From Sipunculus nudus (lineage: Eukaryota; Annelida; Sipuncula; Golfingiida; Sipunculidae), in NCBI GenBank assembly GCA_026874595.1, contig CM049306.1, positions 108,337,142 through 108,401,141 of the forward strand: DNA of 64,000 nt, read 5' to 3'. The position numbers and the translations under genes were made by a program. The number at the start of each line of letters is the position of its first letter. The first letter of the stretch is position 1. Shown piece after piece: positions 11,384 through 23,759 of this stretch. The notes below the pieces were generated by a model, which made no database searches, was not told the DNA's origin, and saw only the letters and a list, made by a program, of their open reading frames with translations.

Positions 11384-14300
11384 AATTCCTGTCACTCGTG
11401 GTTACATTCCTATCATTCGTGGTTACATTCCTATCACTCGTGGTTCCAATTCTATCACTCGTGGTTGCATTCCTGTCACTCGTGGTTACATTCCTATCAC
11501 TCTTTGTTACATTCCTATCACTCGTGGTTACAATTCTATCACTCGTGGTTGCATTCCTGTCACTCGAGGTTACATTCCTATCACTCTTTGTTACATTCCT
11601 GTCACTCGTGGTTGCATTCCTATCACTCGTGGTTACATTCCTATCACTCGTGGTTGCATTCCTATCACTCGTGGTTGCATTCCTATCACTCGTGGTTACA
11701 TTCCTATCACTCGTGGTTGCATTCCTATCACTCGTGGTTACATTCCTATCACTCGTGGTCACATTTCTATCACTCGTGGTCACATTCCTATCACTCGTGG
11801 TTGCATTCCTATCACTCGTGGTCACATTTCTATCACTCGTGGTTACATTCCTATCACTCGTGGTCACATTTCTATCACTCGTGGTTACATTCCTATCACT
11901 CGTGGTTGCATTCCTATCACTCGTGGTTACATTCCTATCACTCGTGGTTGCATTTCTATCACTCGTGGTTACATTCCTATCACTCGTGGTTACATTCCTA
12001 TCACTCGTGGTCACATTTCTATCACTCGTGGTTACATTCCTATCACTCGTGGTTACATTTCTATCACTCGTGGTTACATTCCTATCACTCGTGGTTGCAT
12101 TCCTATCACTCGTGGTTACATTCCTATCACTCGTGGTCACATTTCTATCACTCGTGGTTACATTCCTATCACTTCGTGGTTGCATTCCTATCACTCGTGG
12201 TTACATTCCTATCACTCGTGGTCACATTTCTATCACTCGTGGTTACATTCCTATCACTCGTGGTTACATTTCTGTCACTCGTGGTTACATTGGTCGTCTT
12301 GGTTATAAGTCGTATCACTCGTGGTTACATTCCTATCACTCGTGGTTGCATTCCTATCACTCGTGGTAACATTCCTATCACTCGTGGTCACATTTCTATC
12401 ACTCGTGGTTACATTCCTATCACTCGTGGTTACATTCCTATCACTCGTGGTTACATTCCTATCACTCGTGGTTACATTCCTATCACTCGTGGTTACATTC
12501 CTATCACTCGTGGTCACATTCCTTTCACTCGTGGTTACATTCCTATCACTCGTGGTTACATTCCTATCACTCGTTGGCACATTTCTATCACTCGTGGTTA
12601 CATTCCTATCACTCGTGGTTACATTTCTGTCACTCCTGGTTACATTCCTGTCATCGTGGTTATAAGTTGTATCACTCGTGGTTTCATTGCTATCCCTCCT
12701 GGTAACATTCCTGTCACTCGCGGTTACATTTCTTTCATTCGTGGTTGCATTCCTATCACTCTTTGTTACATTCCTATCACTCGTGGTTGCATTCGTATCA
12801 CTCGTGGTTACATTCGTATCACTCTCTGTTACATTCCTATCACTCGTGATTGCATTCCTATCACTCGTGGTTACATTCCTATCACTCGTTGGCACATTTC
12901 TATCACTCGTGGTTACATTCCTATCACTCGTGGTTACATTTCTGTCACTCCTGGTTACATTCCTGTCATCGTGGTTATAAGTTGTATCACTCGTGGTTTC
13001 ATTGCTATCCCTCCTGGTAACATTCCTGTCACTCGCGGTTACATTTCTTTCATTCGTGGTTGCATTCCTATCACTCTTTGTTACATTCCTATCACTCGTG
13101 GTTGCATTCGTATCACTCGTGGTTACATTCGTATCACTCTCTGTTACATTCCTATCACTCTTTGTTACATTCCTATCACTCGTGGTTTCATTGCTATCCC
13201 TCCTGGTAACATTCCTGTCACTCGCGGTTACATTTCTTTCATTCGTGGTTGCATTCCTATCACTGTTTGTTACATTCCTATCACTCGTGGTTACATTCCT
13301 GTCATCGTGGTTACAAGTCGTATCACTCTTTGTTAGAAGTCGTATCAAACTTTGTTACATTCCTGTCACTCGTGGTTACATTTCTGTCACTCGTGGTTAC
13401 ATTCCTATCACTCTTTGTTGCATTCCTAACACTCGTGGTTGCATTCCCATCATCCATGGTTACATTCCTATCACTCTTTGTTACATTCCTATCACTCGTG
13501 GTTACATTCCTGTCACTCGTGTTTGCATTCCTATCACTCGTGGGCACATTCCTATCACTCATGGGCATATTTCTATCACTCGTGGTTACATTGCTATCAC
13601 TCGTGGTTACATTCCTGTCACTCGTGGTTGCATTCCTATCACTCGTGGTTACATTCCTATCACTCGTGGTTGCATTCCTATCACTCGTGGTTGCATTCCT
13701 ATCACTCGTGGTTACATTCCTATCACTCGTGGTTGCATTCCTATCACTCGTGGTTACATTCCTATCACTCGTGGTCACATTTCTATCACTCGTGGTCACA
13801 TTCCTATCACTCGTGGTTGCATTCCTATCACTCGTGGTCACATTTCTATCACTCGTGGTTACATTCCTATCACTCGTGGTCACATTTCTATCACTCGTGG
13901 TTACATTCCTATCACTCGTGGTTGCATTCCTATCACTCGTGGTTACATTCCTATCACTCGTGGTTGCATTTCTATCACTCGTGGTTACATTCCTATCACT
14001 CGTGGTTACATTCCTATCACTCGTGGTCACATTTCTATCACTCGTGGTTACATTCCTATCACTCGTGGTTACATTTCTATCACTCGTGGTTACATTCCTA
14101 TCACTCGTGGTTGCATTCCTATCACTCGTGGTTACATTCCTATCACTCGTGGTCACATTTCTATCACTCGTGGTTACATTCCTATCACTTCGTGGTTGCA
14201 TTCCTATCACTCGTGGTTACATTCCTATCACTCGTGGTCACATTTCTATCACTCGTGGTTACATTCCTATCACTCGTGGTTACATTTCTGTCACTCGTGG

Positions 14301-16008
14301 TTACATTGGTCGTCTTGGTTATAAGTCGTATCACTCGTGGTTACATTCCTATCACTCGTGGTTGCATTCCTATCACTCGTGGTAACATTCCTATCACTCG
14401 TGGTCACATTTCTATCACTCGTGGTTACATTCCTATCACTCGTGGTTACATTCCTATCACTCGTGGTTACATTCCTATCACTCGTGGTTACATTCCTATC
14501 ACTCGTGGTTACATTCCTATCACTCGTGGTCACATTCCTTTCACTCGTGGTTACATTCCTATCACTCGTGGTTACATTCCTATCACTCGTTGGCACATTT
14601 CTATCACTCGTGGTTACATTCCTATCACTCGTGGTTACATTTCTGTCACTCCTTGTTACATTCCTGTCATCGTGGTTATAAGTTGTATCACTCGTGGTTT
14701 CATTGCTATCCCTCCTGGTAACATTCCTGTCACTCGCGGTTACATTTCTTTCATTCGTGGTTGCATTCCTATCACTCTTTGTTACATTCCTATCACTCGT
14801 GGTTGCATTCGTATCACTCGTGGTTACATTCGTATCACTCTCTGTTACATTCCTATCACTCGTGATTGCATTCCTATCACTCGTGGTTACATTCCTATCA
14901 CTCGTTGGCACATTTCTATCACTCGTGGTTACATTCCTATCACTCGTGGTTACATTTCTGTCACTCCTGGTTACATTCCTGTCATCGTGGTTATAAGTTG
15001 TATCACTCGTGGTTTCATTGCTATCCCTCCTGGTAACATTCCTGTCACTCGCGGTTACATTTCTTTCATTCGTGGTTGCATTCCTATCACTCTTTGTTAC
15101 ATTCCTATCACTCGTGGTTGCATTCGTATCACTCGTGGTTACATTCGTATCACTCTCTGTTACATTCCTATCACTCTTTGTTACATTCCTATCACTCGTG
15201 GTTTCATTGCTATCCCTCCTGGTAACATTCCTGTCACTCGCGGTTACATTTCTTTCATTCGTGGTTGCATTCCTATCACTGTTTGTTACATTCCTATCAC
15301 TCGTGGTTACATTCCTGTCATCGTGGTTACAAGTCGTATCACTCTTTGTTAGAAGTCGTATCAAACTTTGTTACATTCCTGTCACTCGTGGTTACATTTC
15401 TGTCACTCGTGGTTACATTCCTATCACTCTTTGTTGCATTCCTAACACTCGTGGTTGCATTCCCATCATCCATGGTTACATTCCTATCACTCTTTGTTAC
15501 ATTCCTATCACTCGTGGTTACATTCCTGTCACTCGTGTTTGCATTCCTATCACTCGTGGGCACATTCCTATCACTCATGGGCATATTTCTATCACTCGTG
15601 GTTACATTGCTATCACTCGTGGTTACATTTCTGTTACTCGTGGTTACATTCCTGTCAACGTGGTTACAAGCCGTATCACTCTTGGTTACATTCCTGTCGT
15701 CTTGGTTATAAGTCGTATCACTCGTGATTACATTCCTGTCATCGTGGTTACAAGTCGTTTCCCTCGTGGTTACTTTCCTATCACTCGTGGTTACATTTCT
15801 ATCACTCTTTGTTACATTTCTATTATTCGTGGTTACATTCCTAACACTCGTGGTTGCATTCCCATCATCCATGGTTGCATTCCTATCACTCGTGGTTACA
15901 TTCCTATCACTCGTGGTTACATTCCTGTCATTCGTGGTAACAAGTGGTATCACTCTTTGTTACATTCCAATCACACTTTGTTGAATTCCTATCACTCGTG
16001 GTTGCATT
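11384..16008. repeat. 21-bp minisatellite array, about 220 units
   Basis: The core CACTCGTGGTTACATTCC repeats every 21 bp for about 4.6 kb. Frequent variants are CTTTGTT for CGTGGTT, TTGCAT for TTACAT, GTCACATTT for GTTACATTC and CTGTC for CTATC. Because 21 is a multiple of three, several frames on both strands stay open for 100-640 codons, reading as repeats of LVVTFLS, YHSWLHS, ITRGYIP or, on the minus strand, SDRNVTT. Frames break at single-base insertions (near 12175 and 14191) and at non-repeat interruptions such as 12287-12318 and 13329-13350. I treat these open frames as a consequence of period, not as genes. Confidence 0.95.
11612..15627. repeat. 2,016-bp higher-order duplication inside the 21-bp array
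   Basis: The block at about 11,612-13,611 recurs almost unchanged at about 13,628-15,627, an offset of 2,016 bp, which is 96 units of 21 bp. Shared landmarks include the extra T in ATCACTTCGTGG (12175 and 14191), the ACATTGGTCGTCTTGG interruption (12287 and 14303) and TTAGAAGTCG (13333 and 15349). A smaller internal duplication of 315 bp (15 units) places CGTGGTTTCATTGCTATCCC at about 12675 and 12990. Confidence 0.9.
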
Positions 16009-16012
16009 CGGT

Positions 16013-17719
16013 AGTCGACCAGATGGCCGAAACCCAGAATGCCGAAACCCAGAATACCGAACCCAAAATGCCGAAGCCCATCTTGCCGAAAAAGAAAATA
16101 AATAATAGCAAGTAATGTGATTATTGCACAGTAAAGTGATAAGTCCGTTGTATGTTAAGGTATTTTAACAAAATTTGATACCATCCTCTAATATTTTCAA
16201 ATATTTAACGGTAATTTATTTGGCATGTCAGCAGCAGCACTACTATAATATCGGCATTACAATCCGGTCCCGCTAAGTGTCCCTGGCTAAACAAGACCCT
16301 CGTTTTGCAGGTATAGTCAGACTGATTTTCATGAAGAAGGTTATATCTTGGGTCACATTTATGCTTCTTTGTGAACTATTTTTTTTTTTTTAATTTACAC
16401 ATCGTTCAACTGCATATAAGCCAAGATGGCGGCGGTCGCGTGGGGAACTCGCGTCAGCGTGGCGACACACGGAAATCGGCAAGGAAACCCGCCGGACGAC
16501 ACTGGACCCGTAATCCTTCGTGGAAATAGCAAGGAAACCCCCCCGAGGGTTTTAGACCTCCCCCCTTGGTTTGGAAGATTTAAAAATTAAACCTGTCTTA
16601 CAATACGCTATGATTAATACCGGTATGCATAATTATTCGTATAATTAATAATAGCCAACAGTAAAACCGATACCGTCCGCATTGCTTTGAAAATATGACG
16701 AAAATATTTCAGTTAATTATGGAGAAACTCGGGTCTTTTCAATATTTTAACGGAAATTTTTATTCCATAAATCAACGATTTTTTTAAGTGAAAATTTTAG
16801 TGGGAGAATCTAAAAAAAACCAGATCTATGTGGGTCTAACAAAATTTACTTTGAAGAGAGCGAAGTCCAGTTTTGTTAATTAGCTTGTCAGTTATGGGGG
16901 CCTCTACCGGATGTGCGTATATTGTTGTGATAACCATGTCCGGCTTTTGATTAGAGTGATGTAGTTGGTCATAGATAATTAAGCAGAAGCATATAAAAAT
17001 CACATTTTCTCCAGTGAATAATCAATTTATTCATCAGATTTGTTTATGTTTAAATTAATACTTTAATCTGAACCTGATTTTATCTTTATTGTTTTTTACT
17101 ATCTATGATATTTAATTGTCGTTATTCACATTTGTATAGACGAGTTGTGCTAATATTGCACTGATATATAAAAGAACATCAGATATCGAATATGAATGCA
17201 TACTGTTTATTATTTATTCATGTTGAAAATATTGGAACAACAAAGTCTGAGTAGAAATAAAATGTGAAGTATGAATTATATGAATATTCTATAATGACTG
17301 AAATAGAGCCATAATACAAAGAAGTTACAAATATCCATATACACAAACACACACGTGCAAGTGCACTTTATACGTCGTTCATTTATAATTTGCATGTTTA
17401 TTAACAAATAAGTTTTATTATTAGAATCAAAGAGAAATATTTATCAACGCCACTCGTATTTTAAAATTAACTGTTTATGTTCCTGTGTTGATGTATACCA
17501 TTTTATATGTTAACATCAAATTTATAATAGGCCTATATATGTTTTACAAATAAAATTATGTTACACTTAATCCTGCATGAACACACACACATATGTCATA
17601 TCAATATTACACCTTTATTTACATGTTACTCAAGGAGCCTGTGCATCGTTATCAAACATAGAGCAATTATTTTTATTAATCATGTACATACAATCGACAA
17701 ACCAAAATATGTTTTTGTA

Positions 17720-17760
<41 letters not shown>

Positions 17761-18963
17761 TAGATAAATTTAAGGGAGAGACACTTGAGATTATTGCTGT
17801 ATTGTATAAAGCTGTATAATTCTGCGGACTCGGGACTAAGTACAGAAAAATCATTCATGCAGTAAATACTCCATAAAGTGCTTGCGGAATAATTATATAA
17901 CAAACATACACTTTTCACAAAGTATGCATTTATAAACATACGAAATCTTATATTAATTTTTTTATTCTTTGCATAATATGCATAAGATTTTTATATACCT
18001 GTACTCAATTAACTGTGACCTGCTTCGTCACTCTAATCAAACGCCAGAATTAGTTATTACAAAAATACAAACACAACCGGTAACGGGCCCCCATAACAGA
18101 CAAGCTAATTAGTAAAACAAACAGGCGTTCGCTCTCTTTGAAGAAATCTTGTTAGACTTCTCAGTTCTGGTTTTATTACACACGTATATTTTTATGAAAT
18201 TCTCCAACCTTTTATATTTATAGAAAAATTTTCTGATAGAATTCCGTAAAAATATCAATCAAGACCGAGAATTATCACTGGTAGTTTTTGCCTGCAATAT
18301 AATGAACTAGTTATTGAGGCGTGTCATTGATCAACATATGTTAATGGTAACTAAGACAAAATGTGAAAAAAGTGACTGTCATTATGTAAAGAAAGTTCAA
18401 ATGAGAAATGGATGGGTGAATGGACGGTATGTTAGAGGTTTCCTTGATATTTCCACGAGGGATTACGGGTCCAACGTCGTCAGGCGGGTTACCTTGCCGA
18501 TTTCCGAGTGCCGCTATACGCTCCCGTGAGTTCCCCACGCGACCGCCTCCATCTTAGCTAATATGCAGTTGAACGATGAGTAAATTAAAAAAATATTTCC
18601 TAAAGAAGCATAAACACAAGATATAACTTTCTTCATGAAAATCAGTTAGTCTGACTATACCTGCAAAATGAGGGATTAATAAAGCCAGGGACATTTAGCG
18701 TGACCGGGTTGTCACGCCGACAATATCGTAGTGCCGCTGCCGACATGCCGAATAAATTACCGTTAATTATTTGAAAATATTAGGAGGATGGTATCAAATT
18801 TTGTTCAAGTACCTTAACAGACAACGTACTTATAACTTTACTGCGCATTATTCACATTATTTCCTATTATTTATTTTCTTTTTCGGCAAGATGGGCTTCG
18901 GCATTTTTGGTATGTGTTGGTATTTGTTTCGGCATTCTGGGTTTCGGCCATATGGTCTACATT
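16013..18963. mobile_element. 2.95-kb palindromic DNA element with ~1-kb inverted arms
   Basis: The left end reads GACCAGATGGCCGAAACCC and the right end, on the minus strand, GTAGACCATATGGCCGAAAC. The similarity continues inward for about 1 kb per arm. Paired strings include GCGGTCGCGTGGGGAACTC (16431) with GAGTTCCCCACGCGACCGCC (about 18529), CTTTGAAGAGAGCGAA (16850) with TTCGCTCTCTTTGAAG (18128), and GATTAGAGTGATG (16948) with CGTCACTCTAATC (18028). The termini carry short tandem CCGAAACCCAGAAT motifs. The middle (about 17,010-17,985) and arms hold no transposase frame that I can recognise, so it is a non-autonomous foldback-type element. The right flank (about 18975-18990) still shows CTTTCACTCGTG, a trace of the 21-bp unit, so the element may have inserted into the array edge. 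Confidence 0.85.
17725..17758. repeat. (GA)n microsatellite
   Basis: GA dinucleotide run inside the central part of the palindromic element. Confidence 0.9.
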
Positions 18964-19009
18964 CTTGCATAATCCTTTCACTCGTGTTTCGATTACACCT
19001 GTAATTGGA

Positions 19010-19825
19010 TGGTGGTGGAAAATTGTTGAATTAGAAGACGGTTGAGAACAAAAATAATTACACCTGTATTCTGATGTGTTTTATATTATTATATTATATA
19101 ATGAAAAGATTATTATAATATATTTCTTTGTGGCTGTTCAGACTGCTAAGAATATGAGCGCCTCGTCATTGCTATATTAGTTAACATTTCTTGAACAATG
19201 ATTGGCTTAATTATTAAAGACTGTCTGAAGTTCTGTGCCTAAATGAAAAAAGGCCCGAGGCACTATTGTTTAAATAACTTAAACATGCCCCTTGGGTTGT
19301 TTAAATTTTGGCGGTGTTAAAGGAAGGTTCAGACAGTGTTTAATGACAGACATCTTTCGAGCATATTAGTTCAATTAAACACTGTTTAAAAGGGCCATGT
19401 GGACACTCTCTAACTTTATACACCTGTCGAGCATACGAACCTATAGTGTAAGTCTATGGGATAGCAAGGGTTTATTTTAGATGTCATGTTAGCGATACTT
19501 TACAGAATGAACAGGAAGATACATACGTATAAAGTACTTAAACGGAAATGAGTCAGCTTAATGTTGACATGTAGGATTTAACATTTTGAATGGCAATGAT
19601 ACAAAATTGTAAGTCATCAGGTCTCTTGTGACATCAACCAAAACAGAAATATAAATGATGATGATACAAGTGATTTCATCAACAATCATAAACATTTCAT
19701 GAAAACTGGGGAAATTAAGTCAGCTTATGATGTTTACACAAACTATTTTCAATGTTTTCGGAACAAAGGCTTGCACTTTATGCACATCAGTGTGGGAAGC
19801 CTACTACCTGAGATGGCCAAAATGA
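19010..19825. other. Non-coding, no gene seen
   Basis: No supported exon or RNA gene. AT-rich with no repeat I can define. Confidence 0.35.
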
Positions 19826-19831
19826 GGTGCA

Positions 19832-20042
19832 TTGAGGGGCGGATCAAGGATTAAGGAAAAGGGGGGGGGGGGGGTCAACCAGGCAGGACTAAGGAAAATT
19901 CTACAATGAGGTCCCCATGTCCGGAAAAGGGGGTGGGAGTCCTGGTAGCAAATTTCTGTCTGAAACCCTTAAAAAGGGTAGGGGCGAATAAAAAGGGGGG
20001 TCCGGACCCCTGGACCCTCCGCTTGGATCCGCTATTGCATTG
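19832..20042. mobile_element. Short MITE with GGATC-type inverted ends
   Basis: The left end GAGGGGCGGATCAAGGATT is roughly inverted at the right end as CCGCTTGGATCCGCTATTG. Between them are G-rich runs and GGGTCCGGACCCC. This is the usual look of a small non-autonomous element common in invertebrate genomes. It lies directly before the LINE endonuclease-like sequence. Confidence 0.5.
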
Positions 20043-20054
20043 CTGGTCGCACCC

Positions 20055-20252
20055 AAGCTGTTGTTATTGGTATTACCAACACACGGCTAGACAAGCTGTT
20101 GTGATTGGTATTACCGAGGCGCGGCTAGACAAGCTGTTGTGATTGGTATTACCGAGACACGGCTAGACAAGCTGTTGTGATTGGTATTACCGAGGCCAGC
20201 TAGATAAGCTGTTGTGATTGGTATTACCGAGGCCAGCTATAGATAAGCTGCA
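20055..20252 (+). repeat. 38-bp tandem repeat within the LINE endonuclease region
   Basis: AAGCTGTTGTGATTGGTATT recurs at 20055, 20093, 20131, 20169, 20206 and, truncated, 20245. In one frame each unit reads VVIGITETRLDKL or similar, which matches the TETWL motif near the start of LINE apurinic endonucleases. The 38-bp period is not a multiple of three, so each added unit shifts the frame. The array is therefore an expansion inside a dead element. Confidence 0.85.
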
Positions 20253-22970
20253 GTAAAATATGAAGAGATAAAGATCCCAGGGTGTACAATTGTGAGGAAG
20301 GACATGAAAGAAGAGAAGGGTGGAGGAGTGTGTACCTACATCAAGGACAATTTAATATTTAATAAAAGACATGATTAAATAAAGTTAGAAAATGCATGAA
20401 TTGAAATTCTACGCCTAAAAAAACAAATCCAATACTACTTGGTACATGTTAAAGACCACCAAATTTTTAAGATTTTTTTAGCATCCAAGAGGGATTGTTA
20501 TCCGGTATAGCAAATTTGGAAAAATTGAATGTATTATTTTATTGAGTGTTAACATATTACAGAAATCATATAATGGTCTTATGAAATGTTATAAAGTCTC
20601 AAAACTTTTTCACTTTTATTTATTTGTATGTGATAAGAACAGGATAAGGCAATCTGGTGATTTTCCTTTAGGTCTTAGTGACCATGCCTTCAATTTATTG
20701 TACTAGAAAAATTTGTAAACAATAATTTGCACTAGGTGACAGTGTATCAATAAGGTCACTGAAAAGTTATAGCAAAGAAATTTTTCTTAATAAACTGCTG
20801 AATGTGAATTGGTCAGAGGTTACAAACTGTACAAATGTAGAAATAGCATTGGCAAGTTTAAGATAAATGTTTCGCAATGTTTTGAATTAGGTTGTTCCTA
20901 CAAAACAGGTTCGCGTTAAACAAAAATCAGAACCATGGCTAACATGTGAAGCTATTGAAAACCTAATAGAAAGAGAAAAAAATACTTGTCGCTGCTGGAA
21001 AGTCAGGGGAAAATGTGGATTATGCTGCTCTTTGTAATATGAGGAACAAGCTACAAATGTCAGTAAAACATACAAAAGCTGAATATATATCAAACAAATA
21101 TATGAAAATAAAGGTGATGGTAATAAACTAAGGAAAACATTAAAGTCTCTAGGATATTCTCAGATAGACAAAAGTCGGGGTAAAATCAGTCTGAAACTAA
21201 ACGGTGAAATGTGTTATGATAACATAATCATAGCCAATACTTTTAAAAATTCGTTACTACATTATCATCTAAATGAGTAGATAACTTACCGAAGGCAACT
21301 GGTATTTTCAATAAAGACAAATGTGAAGAATTTTATATAAGAAAAGGTGTACTAAAATGCTTTCGGCTTTACTAAAGTGTCAGAAGAATACATATTCAGA
21401 AACTTGATGATTCGAGCATTAGGGAAAGTACAGGTGTTGACATGTTATCAGGTTTATAAGAGATAGTGCCTCTGAAATCAAGACACCTATTGCACATATT
21501 GTAAATTTGTCAATGCAGACAGGCTTCATACCAAAAGACCTCAAATCAGCCAGGGTAACTCCATTGTATAAAAAGAATAGTAGAATTGACCGAGGTAAAG
21601 ATAGACCAGTTTTTATTTTTTGTGTGCTGTCAAAAATTGTTGAAAGAACTGTATATGAACAACTGTATGAGTGCTAACAGTCAAACAATCTTAATTATGA
21701 TTATCAGTCTGGTTTTAGAAAGTCATACTCTACTGATACATGCCTAATATATTTAACTGATACAATTAAACTTCAGATTGACAAAGGAAATTGTACAGGT
21801 ATGATCTTATTGGACCCACAAAAGGCTTTCAATACCATAAACCCTGACATTATGTGTAACAAACTTAGTGCAATAGGCTTAAAGGAAGATACTGAAAAAT
21901 GGTTTTATAATTATTTGTCTGCTAGAACACGGGTAGTAAAAGTTAACAGTGCCTCATCGGTATAAATGCCTCTAATAAAAAGAGTCCCTCAAGGATCCAT
22001 ACTGGGGCCACTGCTGTTTTTAATATATATAAATGACAAGGAAATGGCTGCAAAATGTAAGCTTTTATTGTATGCAGATGATTCTACCTTTTTAGTATCA
22101 GGAAAAGTGTCAAAGACAAAGATATTAGATAGAGCTATGAACTAGAAAATGTACAGAAATGGTAAGACGACAAAGATTATCTCTACATCTTGAAAACAAC
22201 AGGAGCTATACTCCTTGGTACCAAACGCCAAGTTGCAGGACAGGATTTAATTGTGACATGTAATGGTCATCTGTTATTTAGTAAATCCTCCGTAAAATAT
22301 CTTGGTCAGACTATAAAACAGACATTATCAGAAAATATAATTGGAGCTGAAATTATTTCAAAATGCAACAAAAGATTAAAATCCATGTATAGATGTGGAG
22401 GAAAGTTAAGTGACAAAAAAACTATAAAAACTCTATGTTCCGCACTGATACAATGTCACTTTGATTACGCATGTAGTAACTAATATTGTGCTTTAACAAA
22501 AACCTTAGAAGGAAAGCTACAAATTGGTTAAAATAAAATAGTCAGATTTATAATGAATAGTGATAACAGATTACACATTGCTTCTCAAGAGTTAAAAAGA
22601 ATGGGATGGCTAAATGTAGGAAACAGAATAGCTCAAATTAAAATTGAATCATATGAATAAGATTGTACATAATGAAGCTCCAATGTACTTGCAACAGCAG
22701 TTTAATGAATGTGAAAGAAATCATTCTCATTTCACAAGAAAAAGTCAGTACGCCTACACTTTCCGAGAGTAGGTTCAGTTGGTGCTAGAACTTTCCTGTG
22801 GACTGGGATAAAATTATGGAATGATTTACCAATGAATATTCAGTCTAGTAACTCATACAGTATCTTAGAAAGTTGGTAAAATTACATCTTATAGAAAGCA
22901 CACAGAAACATTAAGAGAATGAATACATGTATTATTAAATACAGGATATAGAGTTCTTAATTTTTATGAT
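20253..22970 (+). pseudogene. Non-LTR retrotransposon (LINE) ORF2, degenerate
   Basis: Pieces of an endonuclease-reverse transcriptase protein lie in order on the plus strand. They are GGGVCTYIKDN (about 20320), the endonuclease SDH motif in GLSDHAF (20677-20685), a linker with KLNGEMCYDNIIIANTF (about 21190), motif A LLDPQKAFNTI (about 21807), [13 protein letters not shown] (about 21982), the catalytic YADD (22071-22082), then VKYLGQTIKQTLS (about 22293) and a C-terminal tail with WNDLPMNIQ (about 22820). Stop codons and frameshifts separate them, for example an in-frame stop at the start of the VPQGS segment (21963) and others after 22480, so no active enzyme is made. The order and motifs fit the Jockey/CR1 type of LINE. 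The exact clade is not determined. The first catalytic aspartate is kept in motif A but the AFD aspartate reads N. Confidence 0.9.
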
Positions 22971-22979
22971 TTTGTAGAT

Positions 22980-23350
22980 GTATGGAATATCTTAAACTAA
23001 TGCACTCATTAGATGAGACCATTTCTAGTCGTATAGTATGTAAAATTGTATATGGACGGCTCCTTTACATATACGATCACATAATTTCTGGTCATATATT
23101 GGTTTAATGTACTGCCACCTCTGTCTGTGATTGCACAAAGTTCCGTCATTTATTGTAGTAAATGCACTGCAAGCTTCATCTGTGATTACACAATTTTTAG
23201 TCATACCCTGTTGAATGTACTTCTAGCAAAATCTGTGATAACAAATATTTTTAGTCATATGTTCTGTTAATGGACTCTGAGATTAATCTGTGATATAATG
23301 GTTTCTAGTCATATATTATGTTAATAGTCTGCCAACTTTATCTGGGCTGT
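22980..23350. repeat. Degenerate ~60-bp repeats in the LINE 3' region
   Basis: Variants of TTTCTAGTCATATATT-G-TTAAT followed by CTGTGATTACACAA recur near 23020, 23085, 23195, 23250 and 23305. They follow the decayed reverse transcriptase and look like a repeated 3' untranslated region. Confidence 0.55.
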
Positions 23351-23657
23351 ATATACAAAATATTTGCCATATTTAGTAAAACTACTTTCTGGTTATTTTA
23401 TAATTTTTTCATGTATTTTGTCAACTTTAACTAAGAAAAACATAATTATATATCCTGTAATTTATATTTTGTAATGGTACAGAATTTGCTTGCTCTATCT
23501 TGATCACCAGGACCACTATGGAAATAAGTTGTGAAACTTTTAGTGATATCCTTGGTGTATGTCAGGAAATCATGTTTTATTGTTTATGCATCAGAGTGAT
23601 TTCCAGGATAAAATCATTCAATCAAATAATCGAATTATACTGTGCTGTATTAAAATG

Positions 23658-23755
23658 TATTGCCACATAATGTGATGGAGCGAGCACTCTCCTAATAACT
23701 AGTATATTATGATTTTCCAAATTATTTCGACAATATTTTATTTAATGTGTTATAT
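23658..23755. repeat. Dispersed repeat, copy 2 of 2 in window
   Basis: GCCACATAATGTGATGGAGC, then GAGCACTCTCCTAATAAC and ATGATTTTCC, match 7645-7740 in order and orientation with many substitutions. Confidence 0.7.
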
Positions 23756-23759
23756 TTAC

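Noticed and set aside
11343-15364. Long frames on both strands in the 21-bp array
   Set aside because: A 21-bp period keeps all frames open where the unit has no stop. The frames end at single-base insertions shared by both duplicated blocks. Nothing looks like a start, signal peptide or splice site.
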